Of a DNA stretch of 64,000 nt, positions 11,801 through 25,100 are shown piece by piece. Both the position numbers and the translations under genes were made by a program. Source of the DNA: Solen grandis (lineage: Eukaryota > Mollusca > Bivalvia > Adapedonta > Solenidae). How positions within the stretch are numbered: position 1 is the first letter of the stretch; the number at the start of each line of letters is the position of its first letter. The DNA is taken from the NCBI GenBank assembly GCA_021229015.1, contig CM037783.1:55820169-55884168 (forward strand), written 5' to 3'. A model generated the notes under the pieces. It saw only the letters and a program-made list of their open reading frames with translations, was not told the DNA's origin and did no database searches.

Positions 11801-13380
11801 GGGGCATATTAAAGATAATCATATGAATACAATCATGTATATCTATAGCACTGATTGTTCTCCATTTCATAATTCTGTGGACATAACAGTAAGTAATGGG
11901 CTAACAACTAAAATATATAGGGTCTACGAGAGTACCATGGATTTGGTATATGGAAGGCATAATCATGTTTGTCCTTGAAAAGTCTAAAAAATAATTAATA
12001 TCACATTTCTGTAATATAGTCATTGTAAGGTAGAAGTGATAACTAAACAGTAATACAAATGATTGTAATGGATGTATACCTTTTTGAAGACATACGAGAG
12101 GAAATTTATATCACAGCTATTGAACAGATCCTACAGGTTTCTATTAAACAAGCAAGATTTTTAGAAATGTAAGAACTGACTGTAACACTGTTGTAAGTGC
12201 ACATAAAAATAAAAGAATTATATCTACAGCAAAAACAAAATGTACATGTATGTGACCATACATATAACGGTATTCACTGCTCTAATCCTTGCTCAACTGG
12301 ACTTACAGCTTGAAATATTAATAATCTCTAGTTTAAATAAAACATAAAATGCAACCAGATACTTTTAAAAAGAATAAAAAGAATATAATTCTCAACTAAG
12401 ATCTGCCGTCTCCTACTCCATTTCAAATATAATTAATATGACACCAAAACCCCCCCGGAAAGAACATGCAGTGAAAAGCTGTACAAACCAACGACAAACA
12501 AATGCATGTGATTCTTGCTTCCAATAGTTTTCTTTGTTCAACATCCTCCGACAAACATTCGGGGCTGGGATATAACTGTTTTGGCGTCAAGCTAATTGTA
12601 TGTACTTTTCGTATAAGCACATCAATGTGTGTATATTTGGGAACACAAAAGGACATCACTGATATTTTCTAAAATATCTTAAAATGGTGATTTTAGTGTT
12701 AAATTATCATCAGTAAAGATCACAAAGGTCTTGACGGAGGTCCAGCATTGGTGAAATCAATCGTCAAGTGTGAGGTCAATGCGATCAACTGTAAGAGAAA
12801 GATAAAATTTAGAGGATAGATTGAAATTTGAAAATAGTTTTACAGAATTTTATAGTCTCTTTTGTTGAAGACATAAATTATATTCATTTCAGCTGACCCC
12901 AAATTCTTGAGTATATACATATATAGATATAGTGGCCTACAGATGGCCCTGATTTGAAATTTTGAAGTTTGTTGTATACATTTAAACATGACACTTCCTT
13001 ATCATGGTTCTAATGGAGAAGTGTCTGACTTGCACACTCGAGGTACCCCATTTGATTCTTGCCTGAGCTGTAGGATTTTACTTAACCCTTTACCTCATGA
13101 ATATTCATGAACGAATAGATGATTTGATGAATATTAATTTACTGACTTAAAAATGGTATATGATATCATGAAATCGTTTCTTTGCCACACAGACTGTGTA
13201 GAAAATGAGCTACAGTACTGTATGAGCAAACAGAGCAGAACCTGATCAGACAGCTCTAAACATCAGGCTCTTATACTAGTCTTGTATTTATTCTTTTGGG
13301 TAAATTTAGAATGTAGCAAATTTGTGTAAATTCAAGGCTAAGATCCAAATTGGTTGTTAAAATGTATACTGATGGGACAG
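11801..13380. other. Intergenic with one dispersed repeat (12465-12600)
   Basis: No exon seen. The block 12465-12600 (GACAAACAAATGCATGTGA ... TTTGTTCAACA ... CATTCGGG) recurs in the same orientation at about 43795-43930. TTAACCCTTTACCTCATGA at 13083 resembles the palindromic MITE end, but no full element follows. Confidence 0.5.
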
Positions 13381-13390
13381 GCTGTGAGAA

Positions 13391-13690
13391 GTGTTTGTTC
13401 TGCTTAACATCCCACCGACAATATTTCAGTAATTTGGTATCTACTTGAGACAGATATAGTGCTGCCATACTGCAGTATCATGCTGTAGACAGGTGGCATG
13501 ATACCACACCCATTCACATTATCCTGAAGCCAGGCCAACCAGTCCTGGAACTACCCTTATATGCTGAGTGCCAAGCCAGGGAGCAATATCAGTACCATTT
13601 TTCTTAACTTTGGAATGTCGCTGCTTGGGATAAAACTCACGATCTCCTGATTCCGGGGTGGACACTCTAACTACACGGCCACCAGGACCA
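13391..13690 (-). mobile_element. SINE-B copy
   Basis: The reversed tail/body (TTAACATCCCACCGACAATA, GACAGATATAGTGCTGCCA, CACACCCATTCACATTATCC, TATGCTGAGTGCCAAGCC) leads to a decayed tRNA-like head near 13640-13690. Confidence 0.75.
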
Positions 13691-13832
13691 GTACGTGAGA
13701 AGTGTGATTCCTATAACAACCCCACTTTATCTTGTGAAGCAGGGGTATAAATATGAAGCAGGACAGGTCATCCGGCCTGGTTCATTTTGTGAAGCTTGGT
13801 CATATCAACATGACAATGTATTGGGCAACACC

Positions 13833-13932
13833 NNNNNNNNNNNNNNNNNNNNNNNNNNNNNNNNNNNNNNNNNNNNNNNNNNNNNNNNNNNNNNNNNNNN
13901 NNNNNNNNNNNNNNNNNNNNNNNNNNNNNNNN
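13833..13932. other. Assembly gap (100 N)
   Basis: Exactly 100 unknown bases, a placeholder whose true size is unknown. Frames drawn across it are meaningless. Confidence 1.
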
Positions 13933-14251
13933 ACTTTAAGTTCTACTTGCTACAAACTTTGTAATGAAAATTTTCTCATTGACACTAATGGTGGCGTTCG
14001 TGTAGTCCTTGCATGGCGAGGGATCGAGGAAACCGAAGTCGATCACTGCAGAAAACCCACTTGTCCGAACAGGCGTCAAAATACCATTTCAAATACAAGG
14101 TTTCGAACATGGGCTGTATTGGTGAAAAACCAGTGTTACCATCCATATCTAAACCCATTGGCTGCGTTCAGTTGCAACTGTTTCGGATTTGGTCCCCGGC
14201 TTACATTCTATACGCTATGCTTGCACCCTGTTTAAAACCAGATCAGCTATT

Positions 14252-14325
14252 GGGGCTGAAACGAGTCCATTATTTTTAACCGGGTTACCGTCATACTATG
14301 ACCCGCGGGCACCCTGTAGTCATTG

Positions 14326-14363
<38 letters not shown>

Positions 14364-14690
14364 ATTGATTGGTATTTACCACCTGTGGTAACTACGATAA
14401 CCATTTTAGTGATTGATTTTAATACTTTACTATGCGCTTAGCCTTAACGACATGGACTTTGTATACCCGAAATACTTCTATCTACACAAATTAAGATAAT
14501 AAATTATCTTGACAGGATGTAAAAATATGTTAATATCATTGTTGACATGTGTAATATATAGAAGAAAAGAAGTACACGAGGTAATAAATATAACAGCAAA
14601 TGCGGTTAATAATTTTGTACCTGGGTACCGGCAATATATAATTATACCGACCCGCGGGTAACCCGGGTACTCGTTTCAACCTTACCAGCC
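14252..14690. mobile_element. Possible inverted-repeat element with GGGTACC-rich ends
   Basis: GCTGAAACGAGT...AACCGGGTTACCG...CCCGCGGG near 14256-14310 is mirrored by CCCGCGGGTAACCCGGGTAC...CGTTTCAACC near 14652-14683. A further one-sided copy lies near 15872-15935. A (CA)n run occupies 14331-14362. Boundaries are approximate. Confidence 0.45.
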
Positions 14691-15694
14691 ATATGACCAC
14701 AATACTTTTAGGGTAGTATATTATTGGTCCGCCAAATAGTCGAAACCCACGTTCGCTTAATACAGTTTGCATCTTAATCGACTGCAGCTTTTTTGATAAG
14801 CAAAACTTGGTACTCATGAATCATTAATTATGCATTTCATTTAACATGTAGCGGGACAGCATGGATAATTTGACCAATAAAACGGCGTATGACATTTAGC
14901 TTTTCGGATTTTGAAAGTCAGCTTTTGCTTTTTTAACTTCAATGAGTATTCAAAATACTATATCATTTATGCGTGGTGTCATTGGTCAGCAAGTGGCTGT
15001 TTAGTATTCATAAAACAAAGTATCCAATGGAATATACGGTAGTGATAACTTATATATACGTCGGATTCCGACGATGTCGTCCGTTTTAGTCCCTTTATCT
15101 CTAAAAAAAAAAATAATTCAATTTTGGGCCAAACCAAAATGATTATGCCCTTTATTTAAAAAGTCTGATACCTATAGTCTCATTCATCACCCAGTTTTGA
15201 TTATGACATGTTGCTCTATAGGTCTAGAGTTATCGCTTATCGATTAAGTAAGCCTGGAGTTATGGGCCCTGAATTATCAGATAAAGGGAGGGCGATTTTG
15301 TTTATAAAGTTTTTAAGTTCTTGCAGTTTTGAATACAATGTGTATAAGATTACCGTATAACATATAGGTACCTTCTTAGAGTAATGAACCGTTATTCTAT
15401 TTAACACATATAAACACACACAAGTATTTGAAATAATTTGTCTGTTATATGGGCCCTGTCTTAATTATTAATACAGTATATATATCATAGCCTCTACTGA
15501 CTTTCATTGAAGTTGGTGTCAAATACCCATTCATGTATGTATAATATAGATCTAAATGTTTAATTAGACACCTCGCGGGATCGAACCTACAACCCGAAGT
15601 TCGGATTAGGGTTGAAACATGTTCATTCATTCTGTATATTGTGTACATATATCGTAATAAAAAGGCCAACATCGGGTAACAGGTAATAATTTAC

Positions 15695-15860
15695 CACAGA
15701 ACCCTGATATTCAGTAAAAAAAATAATAAGTGAATAAAAAATGTCGACCTCTCTATATATATATTATACAGGACCATGATATTCAGTAAAAAAAAAAGGG
15801 GGGGGGATAAAAAAAAATCGACCTTACTTTTTTTTAAGATTGAATATCGGGGTCCTGTGT
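15695..15860. repeat. Small tandem duplication with an inverted third copy
   Basis: CCTGATATTCAGTAAAAAAA at about 15702 recurs as CATGATATTCAGTAAAAAAA at 15776, and a reversed relative (GATTGAATATCGGGGTCCTG) lies near 15839. A likely foldback remnant, with poly-A and poly-G runs. Confidence 0.5.
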
Positions 15861-16192
15861 AATTACTAATTTGCCGGGTACCGGCAATCTTCTACCGGAT
15901 CCACGGGTACCCGGGTACTTAATTGTTTCATCCTTACATCGGATCCGTATAAATTTACTGATCCACAATTAAATCCAACCTACCTTTTAACCCAGTTTGT
16001 TGAGTTAAACCCCCATATCTCTGATACCTGTGTTCTGTGTAGAGACCCGGATTTTAAACTTTTTTGGGTCAAGATTGAGGACTAACATAGGTGCATGGAT
16101 TTATATATTGAGACCTACACTTCAGGAAGATTGAGATGGTCTTGTCCATTGCATGGGTTAGATTGAAGCAGCCAGTGAAGAACTTGTGTAGA

Positions 16193-19100
16193 ATGTCATC
16201 AGGAATAACAGAATTTGCATTAGGAAGGGGTAAGCATATTCTTAACTTATTATTAAATTACTAATGTATACAGATGAGTAAAATTAAGCCCTGGCCAATA
16301 ACATTATTGAAGTAGAAGGTAATAGTGGCCTCCATTTTCCCATTCATACGTACCGCAACAATTACATGTCAATACTGATAAGTGATGCAACAAAATATAA
16401 TGATGTTTTAATTATATAATTGAAAGACCATGTATCTTGTAGACCATAAATTACTTAAATACCTTAAAAGGGATATTGTCTTCACTTGAATGAAATTTCA
16501 TATCTAGAATCATAATTATATTTACACATGATTTAAGTATTTTTGTCGGTACTTTGTTGTGCTATATTCTAGAAGTAAATCATGCTGATCAGAAATTGAT
16601 TTCATTTTTTTTTCTCCAGTAACAAATTTTTTTTAATAATATTAATACTAATATATTTTGAAGTATTAAGTGCATTGAAATTATGCACACTTACAAACTT
16701 TAATTTCCATTAAACTTGGTCCGCAGACTGGGGCCATCTTGGTTTATGAATTAAACTTGTCCCATTTTGATGATAACCTATTAACAATGAAATCCAAGAA
16801 CCAGTAAAATACAGGATGAATATGTACCATAGCTATAAATAGAAATATTTTACTGACACAGTAATAAATTCATTAACCCTTTCCCTCATATAGACTCATT
16901 TTGATGCACTCAATAGGTACCACATAAAGCCTGATCTGCAGAAAACCACAGTTAAACCTTACCAAATTTAATTACAAAATCCTCATTTCCAGACCACTGA
17001 GGAGCAGCGAACAGCATAAAACCTGATCAGCCTGCGAGTTACTCGCAGGCTGATCTGGTTTTATGCTGTTCGCATAGGTCTTTTCATGGTGTCCTCTATG
17101 AGGGAAAGGGTTAAGCTCACAAACAGTATCATATACAAAACCAAATGTTAGCGGTCAGCCACTTATCCCATTGCAGTAATATTGGATCCATAGTCTGTTT
17201 TGAATACATCCTTTAACACTGAAACGATTGTGGTAATTACTTGACTTCGAGTTTCTCTGTACTTGTGTTAACCAGAGTCCCTTTATATAGTAAGATTAAG
17301 AGACCTTGCTAAAAATACCACAGAATGATTTCATTAAGGATGAAATACCTTAGAAATTATGTTTTATGCAACTGTTACTATTAATCTAATTGGTAATGTT
17401 TTTAAAGAACTTCAAAACATGAGCTTCTTAAATTTTCTGTGAAAACTTACCTGCATGATCACTGTTTTGTAGTCACAGTATCTTAATTATTAACATACCA
17501 AGTCACTTTATTTATTTATACAAAGGGACCCAGATCTTTAAATACTGTCTAAGTATTACAATATAGAATGTGGTACTGTCCTTAGTTCATGATGATAAGA
17601 TGGTGTAAAGTACAAAGTTTTGTGGTTTGTAGGTGATCCCTGCCCACCCCTGAAGCCTGGGACACTTCGCCTATACAGCATGAGGTTCTGCCCATACGCC
17701 CAGAGAACCAGGATGGTGGTCCTTCACAAAAATATCAAGTAATAACATATTCACTCTTACCTCTGAATACATGTGTAACCAGGTGAGAAAAAAATGTGCA
17801 GACAAACAGGGACTTGAACCAGGGACCCCTCACTTACAGGGCTTCACTAATACAAATATCTCAGCAACAAGAGTTACCGATTGTCCATTTAACACATTAT
17901 TCTATACTAGGTAATCTTAGTGATTGGAATCAGTCGAAAAAATATTCGTCAATTAATCAGAGACAAAAGTCACTGATTAATTGATTAATCGTGATTAAAT
18001 ACCAAATATACCATGTTTGGAGTAAATGCCTATTAAAACTCTCTTACTGTACAACATGAAAATAAAGTATTCTGTACTATATAGATTATATAGATATGTA
18101 TTAGGTATAGATGTTAATTTCTCAAATATTCAAATACATGTATAAACATTGAACCGAGATAAAGTATAAGAGGTTACAACCAGAGGCCAACGATGCAAGT
18201 ATCAATTTATCAAATTAATGAAATTACCCAATCAGATGCGCGTTGAAATATTAACAACACCCCCCTTTTTTGGTCAATAATTCGTCAACGAATTATTTTC
18301 GTCGTCATCGTCACGTCAACCAGTAGCTCGTCACTGATTCGTTGACTTTATGATTAATCAGCTCACCACTAGGTAATCTTCTGTCTACCCGTCTTAAGCG
18401 ACTTGCCAAAGTAGCAATTGAAAGTGATTATAGCTCTAAGGTGGCTGATAAACAGAAGTCAAACACGTCCATTCTTGTGTTGGCATTTACTGTAACTGTG
18501 ACAGTATTTCAGTCATATAGTGACATCCAGCACAGGCGGAGATAAACCCAGTGTGCATCTAGGTATACCCATTGACCTTTCACAAGCCAGCTGGCATCTT
18601 TCCTCACAAGTTGCATTGAAGAGACCCTGCCAGGATTTGAGCACACAATGGGAGGTTAAATGTAAAATCAAATGAATGTGTTTTTCTGTATCATTAAGCT
18701 GCTTGCATGCTTAAAACGGGCTTGGCACAAGTGAACACTATCTGTGTTCAGTTAGCCGCTTTCCAAATTAAGTCATCGCTAGATACTGACGCCTTACAGA
18801 TCAATATATTCTATTTGTATTTGAATTTCATGCCTGTATATTGTAATTTTAGGATGTGTCAAAATATGCCATTTCATTGGTCAAAACGTTATTTTCTAAT
18901 CATAGAGGTCATGTTACACAGCTGTTTGCAGCAATGTTTATTTTTTTTTATTAGTCTACTTGACTTCAATGCTGAAGAGTTTTTCATTTATAAGGCATGT
19001 TTTCATTGGAAGATATTTAATAGTCAGTGAAGGTTTGCTTGCCTATCTCACCACATCATGATATCAGGAAATGTAATTGAATAAGTCACTTAGGGTTTCC

Positions 19101-22100
19101 AACAATGGCTGTATTAATTGTTAGAGTATCTGTGGGTGGGAAGATCTTGGGTTCAGTCCCTGGCAGTGACTTGCCTATGTCATAAAATTGTATAGCACTT
19201 TTGTTGTGAGGGTAGTCAGCTTGATTAGGTGTCGGGATATACATGTATGCAATTAGTTTAAGGTGTGATATGGAATGACAGACAATTGCCTTATTTCTTC
19301 TGATGCAGGGTTGAAATAGTGAATGTCAACCTGAAGCGGAAAGCAGACTGGCTGTTTGAGATGAACCCAATCGGTCTGGTTCCGGTCTTACAGTGGGGCA
19401 ACAATGTGCTGTATGAATCGGCAACCTGTAATGATTTCCTTGATGAAGCGTTTCCGGAGAATAAACTGAACCCAAGTGACCCCTACCAGAGGTCAAGAGA
19501 CAGACAACTCTGGGAGTCAATGGGCAAGGTAGCAAAACATTCACATTTCCTTTGAAACAAGTTGTACATGTACAACTCTTATTTATCCTTCATAGCAAAT
19601 TTTATTACCTGTACCAGTATTCAACACCTAGAAGACTTGCTCCTAGCAGGGATCAGACCACTGGCACTTGAACCTAAGAATTTTGAACCGTGTGGCCATA
19701 TTTCATTGGGGTATGGCATAGTCACATACTTATGAAAAATAACAGAACTTGGGTGTATGTGTACAATTTTACCATAAGTAGACCATTAACATTTGTTTAG
19801 TATGTCATTAAACCTCAGGTTTTCCTGTTATACCAATTTGAAAATGTAAACAGATAATTCACATGACTTTTCAAGAAATCACTTAAGTATAAAGCTATAA
19901 TAGAATGAATTTATTTAAAAAAAAATTTGAATTAAAATCATTTGCTTTATTAAGATGGGATAACTAATTAATTCATATTTGCTAAGCATTCTTTATTTTG
20001 GAACTTTTTGTTTTAACCATATTGAAACACCTTTTTTTGTGTTTATTGTGTTCGTTATTTGTCGCCAAGTTAAGTTAATGCAATTTAGATTCAAAACTAC
20101 ATGTGACAGTATATATGTAAATGTGATTACCAATATAGCATGGTGCAGTAACCAAAAGCTTTAATTGGTGCCCTACTGGTGTTTACACTGGAGGGGATTA
20201 TAGGTTTGCCCTCCTTCTGTCTGTCCCTCTGTCTGTCCGTCTGGAAATCTTGATCCCGCGATAACTTAAAAACCGTTTAAGATAATATTATGAAACTTGG
20301 TATATAAATAGATGGCAGTATGGAGATTCTGCATGTCACTTTTTTTTTTCTCGGACCAACATTTGGTTGCTGTGGTAACAAAAAAATTATGTACCTCACA
20401 GGGTTCGAATTTAATCTTACATACTCACTAAAAGCAAATGAAAATTCAGAAAGGCGAGTTACAATTTAATGTACTTAATGCTTTTTTTTTTTTGCGAATG
20501 GAAATAGAGAAGCTAATGCTGCGTTTAACTATGATAGTTAAAGAACTATGATGAGCCTGCAGTTACAAGATGGATGATGTCTGGAAAGGGATAGAAAATA
20601 CTCACCTCTCTGTCATATGGGGCCCAGAACTAATATTCTGTGATCATCTTGTTGTCACTGCATGACTGATTGAATCATAGTTTTGCATTATGTTGTTAAA
20701 ACTGACACTTGACTTTTTACAAATAAAGAATTTGAAACTTTAAAATTGCGAGTTGATTTTTTCATTTAGCAAGTAAAAAGGATAAATGCTTGCTAAGAAA
20801 AAACAAGTGCAAAATCTGGCTAAATTCAAACCCTTGCCTCACCAGTAGGGGACTCAAGTGTTGCGTGTAACACCAGTTACTTATTAATTTATGTTGTTAT
20901 ATAATCCCAACGCATGATCCATTGTAACACAGAAGCTTGGTTTGACTCCCAATTTATTTGTAATTTTTTGCATCATTTGGGAAACAAGTTCTTGCAATTT
21001 AACTAATACCTCTCTATGTTTCCTGGGTTTGAGCAGTACTTTTTACCACGGAAAGTTATGAAAATCCCTGTCCCCCAACTTGGTTTAAACTCACAACCTT
21101 GGGATTTGCAGTGGGGTGTTACCACTGAATCACTGTGCCCCAGTATTATTATGATGAATTTACTTTATTGGTTGATATCAGGTTTTGATCTGCTGGAACA
21201 TTGCATTTATGTTATTTCATTCAGATATTTTGTTTTCTTTTATGACATACAGCTTATCAGCTCATTTTATGAAGTTCCTGGTACAAAAGGAGAAGACAAA
21301 AAAGTCTTGGACAGAATGATTCGGGCGTTTGGTAGATATGAAAAAGAACTTGTTTCAAGAGGGCAGGGGCCTTTCTTTGGAGGTAAATTTTGTTATTGTT
21401 GTAACTTGTTAGCTCACCTGAGCACAACGTGCTCAAGGTGAGCTTTTCTGATCGCCTTTTGTCCGGCGTCCGTGCGTCCGGCATCAACAATTGCTTCAAA
21501 CAACATCTCCTCCTAAACGGCTTGGCCAATTTGAAAAATATTTTGCAGGAATGTTCCTTGGATGAAGCTCTACTAAAGTTGTATAAATGGTTCTGGTCCA
21601 TTGCATAATTAGGTCACAGGAGCTAAAAATAGATTTTAAAAAAAGCAAACTTTGAAAATCTTCTTCTGCAAACTGCAAGGCCTAGAGCTTAGGTATTTGG
21701 TATGTAGCATCATCTTATGGACCATTACCAAGATTGTACAAATCATAGCCCTACGGTGATAAATGCCCCCGCACCAGGGGTCACTTGTTTTACATAGAGT
21801 TATATAGGAAAATCTTTAAAAATCTTCTTCTATGAATCCATTAGGCCTAGAGCTTAGATATTTGGTATGTAGCATCATCTAATGGTTCATTACCAAGATT
21901 GTTCAAATCATAGCCCTACGGTGATAAATGCCCCTGCACCAGGGGTCACTTGTTTTACATAGAGTTATATAGGAAAATCTTTAAAAATCTTCTTCTATGA
22001 ATCCATAAGGCCTAGAGATTAGATATTTGGTATGTAGCATCATCTTATGGTTCATTACCAAGATTGTACAAATCATGACCCTATGGTGATAAATGCCCCC

Positions 22101-25100
22101 GCACCATGGGTCACTTGTTTTACGTAGAGTTATATAGGAAAATCTTTAAAAATCTTCTTCTATGATTCCATTAGGCCTAGAGCTTAGATATTTGGTATGT
22201 AGCATCATCTTATGGTTCATTACCAAGATTGTTCAAATCATAGCCCTATGGTGATAAATGCCCCCGCACCAGGGGTCACTTGTTTTACATAGATTTATAT
22301 AGGAAAAACTTTAAAAATCTTCTTCTATGAATCCATAAGGCCTAGAGATTAGATATTTTGATATGTAGCATCATCTTATAGTTCATTACCAAGATTGTAC
22401 AAATCATCACCTTATGGTGATAAATGCCCCCGCACCAGGGGTCACTTGTTTTACATAGAGTTATATAGGAAAATCTTTAAAAAAAATCTTCTACTATGAA
22501 TCCATAAGGCCTATAGCTTAGATTTTTGGTATGTAGCATCCTCTAATGGTTCATTATCAAGATTTTCAAAATGGTGGCCCTTTGGAGATAAATGACCCCG
22601 CACTAAGTCTTCTCCTCTGAAACCATAAGGCCCAGTGCTTATATATTTGGTGTGTAGTATTGTCAGGGCTAAAATGTTTAAGATTGAGTTATATCAGAAT
22701 TCTTGTCTGTTTAAAAACCTTGTAATCAGTTGTAGCAATGGTACTCAGGTGAGCGTTTCAGGGCCATCATGGCCCTCTTGTTTTTTTTATTATACCCTGG
22801 AAGGTAGGCATAAAGTAATCGCACTGTCTGTCTGTCTGTCCGTCCGTCTGGATTTCGTTCCACTCCATAACTCTTACATTCCTTAATGGATTTTGAAATT
22901 ACCTGGCAAAAATGTTCACTATCATGAGAGGATGTGTCGTGTGCAATCCCCAGGTCTGTAGCTTCTAGGTCAAGGTCACACTTAGAGTTCAAAGGTCAAA
23001 AATGGGGTCTATTTTTTGTTTTCCCTCCATAACTCCGACATATCTTGATGGATTTTAAAATTATTTGGCAGAAATGTTCACCATTATGAGATGATGTGTC
23101 GTGTGCAATCCCCAGGTCTGTAGCTCCAAGGTCAAGGTCACACTAAGAGTTCAAAGGTCAAAAATGGAGTATATATTTCATTTCCACTGCATAACTCTTG
23201 ACATTCCTTGAGGGATTTTGAAATAACATGGCAGAAATGTTCACCACCATGAGACAATGTGTCAGTTGCATCTTCAGGTATGTAGCTTTAAGGTCAGGGT
23301 CACACTTAGAGTTCATAGGTCAAAAATGGGGATTTTGAATTTCCTTTTGCATAAATGTGCACCATAATGATATCATGTTTGTGTACAGTACCCTGGTTCA
23401 TAGCTGAAAGGTCATGGTCACATCAGGTCAAGTGTCTTAAGCCCTGATCGTGCATTGGTTTGCCCTCTGTCCGGCTGTCCAGAAATTGGGATGCCCTGAT
23501 AATTTAAAAACCATATTATAAGCTAGCTCAGTGAAACTTGGTATATGATGGCAATATCGAGATTATGCACCTCACTTTGATATTTTTTTTGGATAAAAAT
23601 ACTGGTTGCCATGGTAATGGAAATAATAAAAATATGCATGACCGGTTGGGGACTTATGGTTCAATTATGCATATGATTCTTAGCTATTTTGTATTTCATA
23701 AAAGCATAATGCTGTAGTGATTTCACTGTTAAAAATGTCAGGGAAAAGTCAAATGAAATGTCGGGAAATTTTTCACAATGCCATGAATATGCACTTCGGG
23801 GGCATTCATCACATCCTGTGACATATCTTGTTTCAGTGGGTAACTGCATTACTTTTGTGGTCATCTTTATAGCCAGGTCCTGTTAAAATATTCTTAGGAA
23901 ATTATGTTTAAATCTAAAGCTTCTAAAGTCAGACAGTGGACTTTCTACTTACAATCACATTCCCGCCACTTATCCATAAATTAGTGTTGAAAGAAAAAAA
24001 GTACCACTGGTTGTAGAAGTCAACATTGCAGTTTTGATAAAAGTTAGATATATTGCAGGATTTTGAAAGCATTGGGTATAATCACAATTTCTGTGCAAAT
24101 AAAACTGTAAAAGAAGCAAGTTTATAATTCAGTGTTCATCTGCAGCTTCATTCATTAAACTACCTATAAATAACCTTATTTGCACCACAAATTTGCGGCT
24201 GCAGAATTAGCTCAATTGTTAAGAGCGTCATTCAATATTTGTTCTTGCAAGGGGTCATGAGTTCTAGTCCAGCTGAGACTGTTTGTTTTTTTTGTTTTTT
24301 TTTTATGTATTTTTTTTATGTATTTTTTTGTCTATATTAAGAATTTTTTAAATCTAGTTTTTATACTTCCATTATTTTGCTTTTGTTAACTTTTTGATTT
24401 AAATCATAGACCACAGGACTCATTCAAATATATTAAGATATTCAGTCAAAAACAAATTGACCTATCTATATATAAATTATTTATAGAGAGGTTTTGTTTT
24501 TAATCTTTTCTTGTTAGAGTCTCAAATGACTGTAGTGTTTCTATTTGCATCTGTATGTCACAACTCAGAAAGTACTTTAGGGATTGAGTTTATACTTTAT
24601 AGAATGGTCAAACTTTACTTACCAAGAACAATAACTCTACCTTGCTTCATCTCTATTACTAACTTGTATGGTGAAATTATGTATTTCTAGAACATATTTT
24701 AAAAACTGTTGAAGGCATGGATATCATTCTTTACACGTGGCAAGGATGTGAAGTGACAAAGAACAATAACTTTATCTTGTCCCATTTTCTTACTTTTCTA
24801 TTAAAATTAATTCTGTCCGCAGCAAATTCATGTAGTATTAAAGGTATTGAGGGGATCAATACTAATAACCACTATTCCTTATCCATTTTTGTTTAATTTG
24901 ACAGAGACCAATAAATCAAATAATCTATCTTACCTGCTGTTTTAATAAGATTTAACTTCCCTGATCTTTTACATGTATACCACAAAAAAAATTAAAGGGA
25001 TTGACTTTATAATTCACACATTTAAACTTTGGTTTCTGACAGTGCTCTCGGTACTTTGATTTTTTATACCCCAGCAATTCAGTGTTTTAGGGGGTATACT

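Noticed and set aside
13695..14235. Frames of 89 and 160 codons spanning the first N gap
   Set aside because: They exist only because unknown bases were read through.
19326..19544. 72-codon minus-strand frame
   Set aside because: Antisense shadow of GST exon 3.
24194..24290. Possible tRNA gene (also 17790, 19086 and the SINE heads)
   Set aside because: A and B boxes are recognisable but the acceptor and anticodon stems do not pair properly. They are SINE heads or relics.
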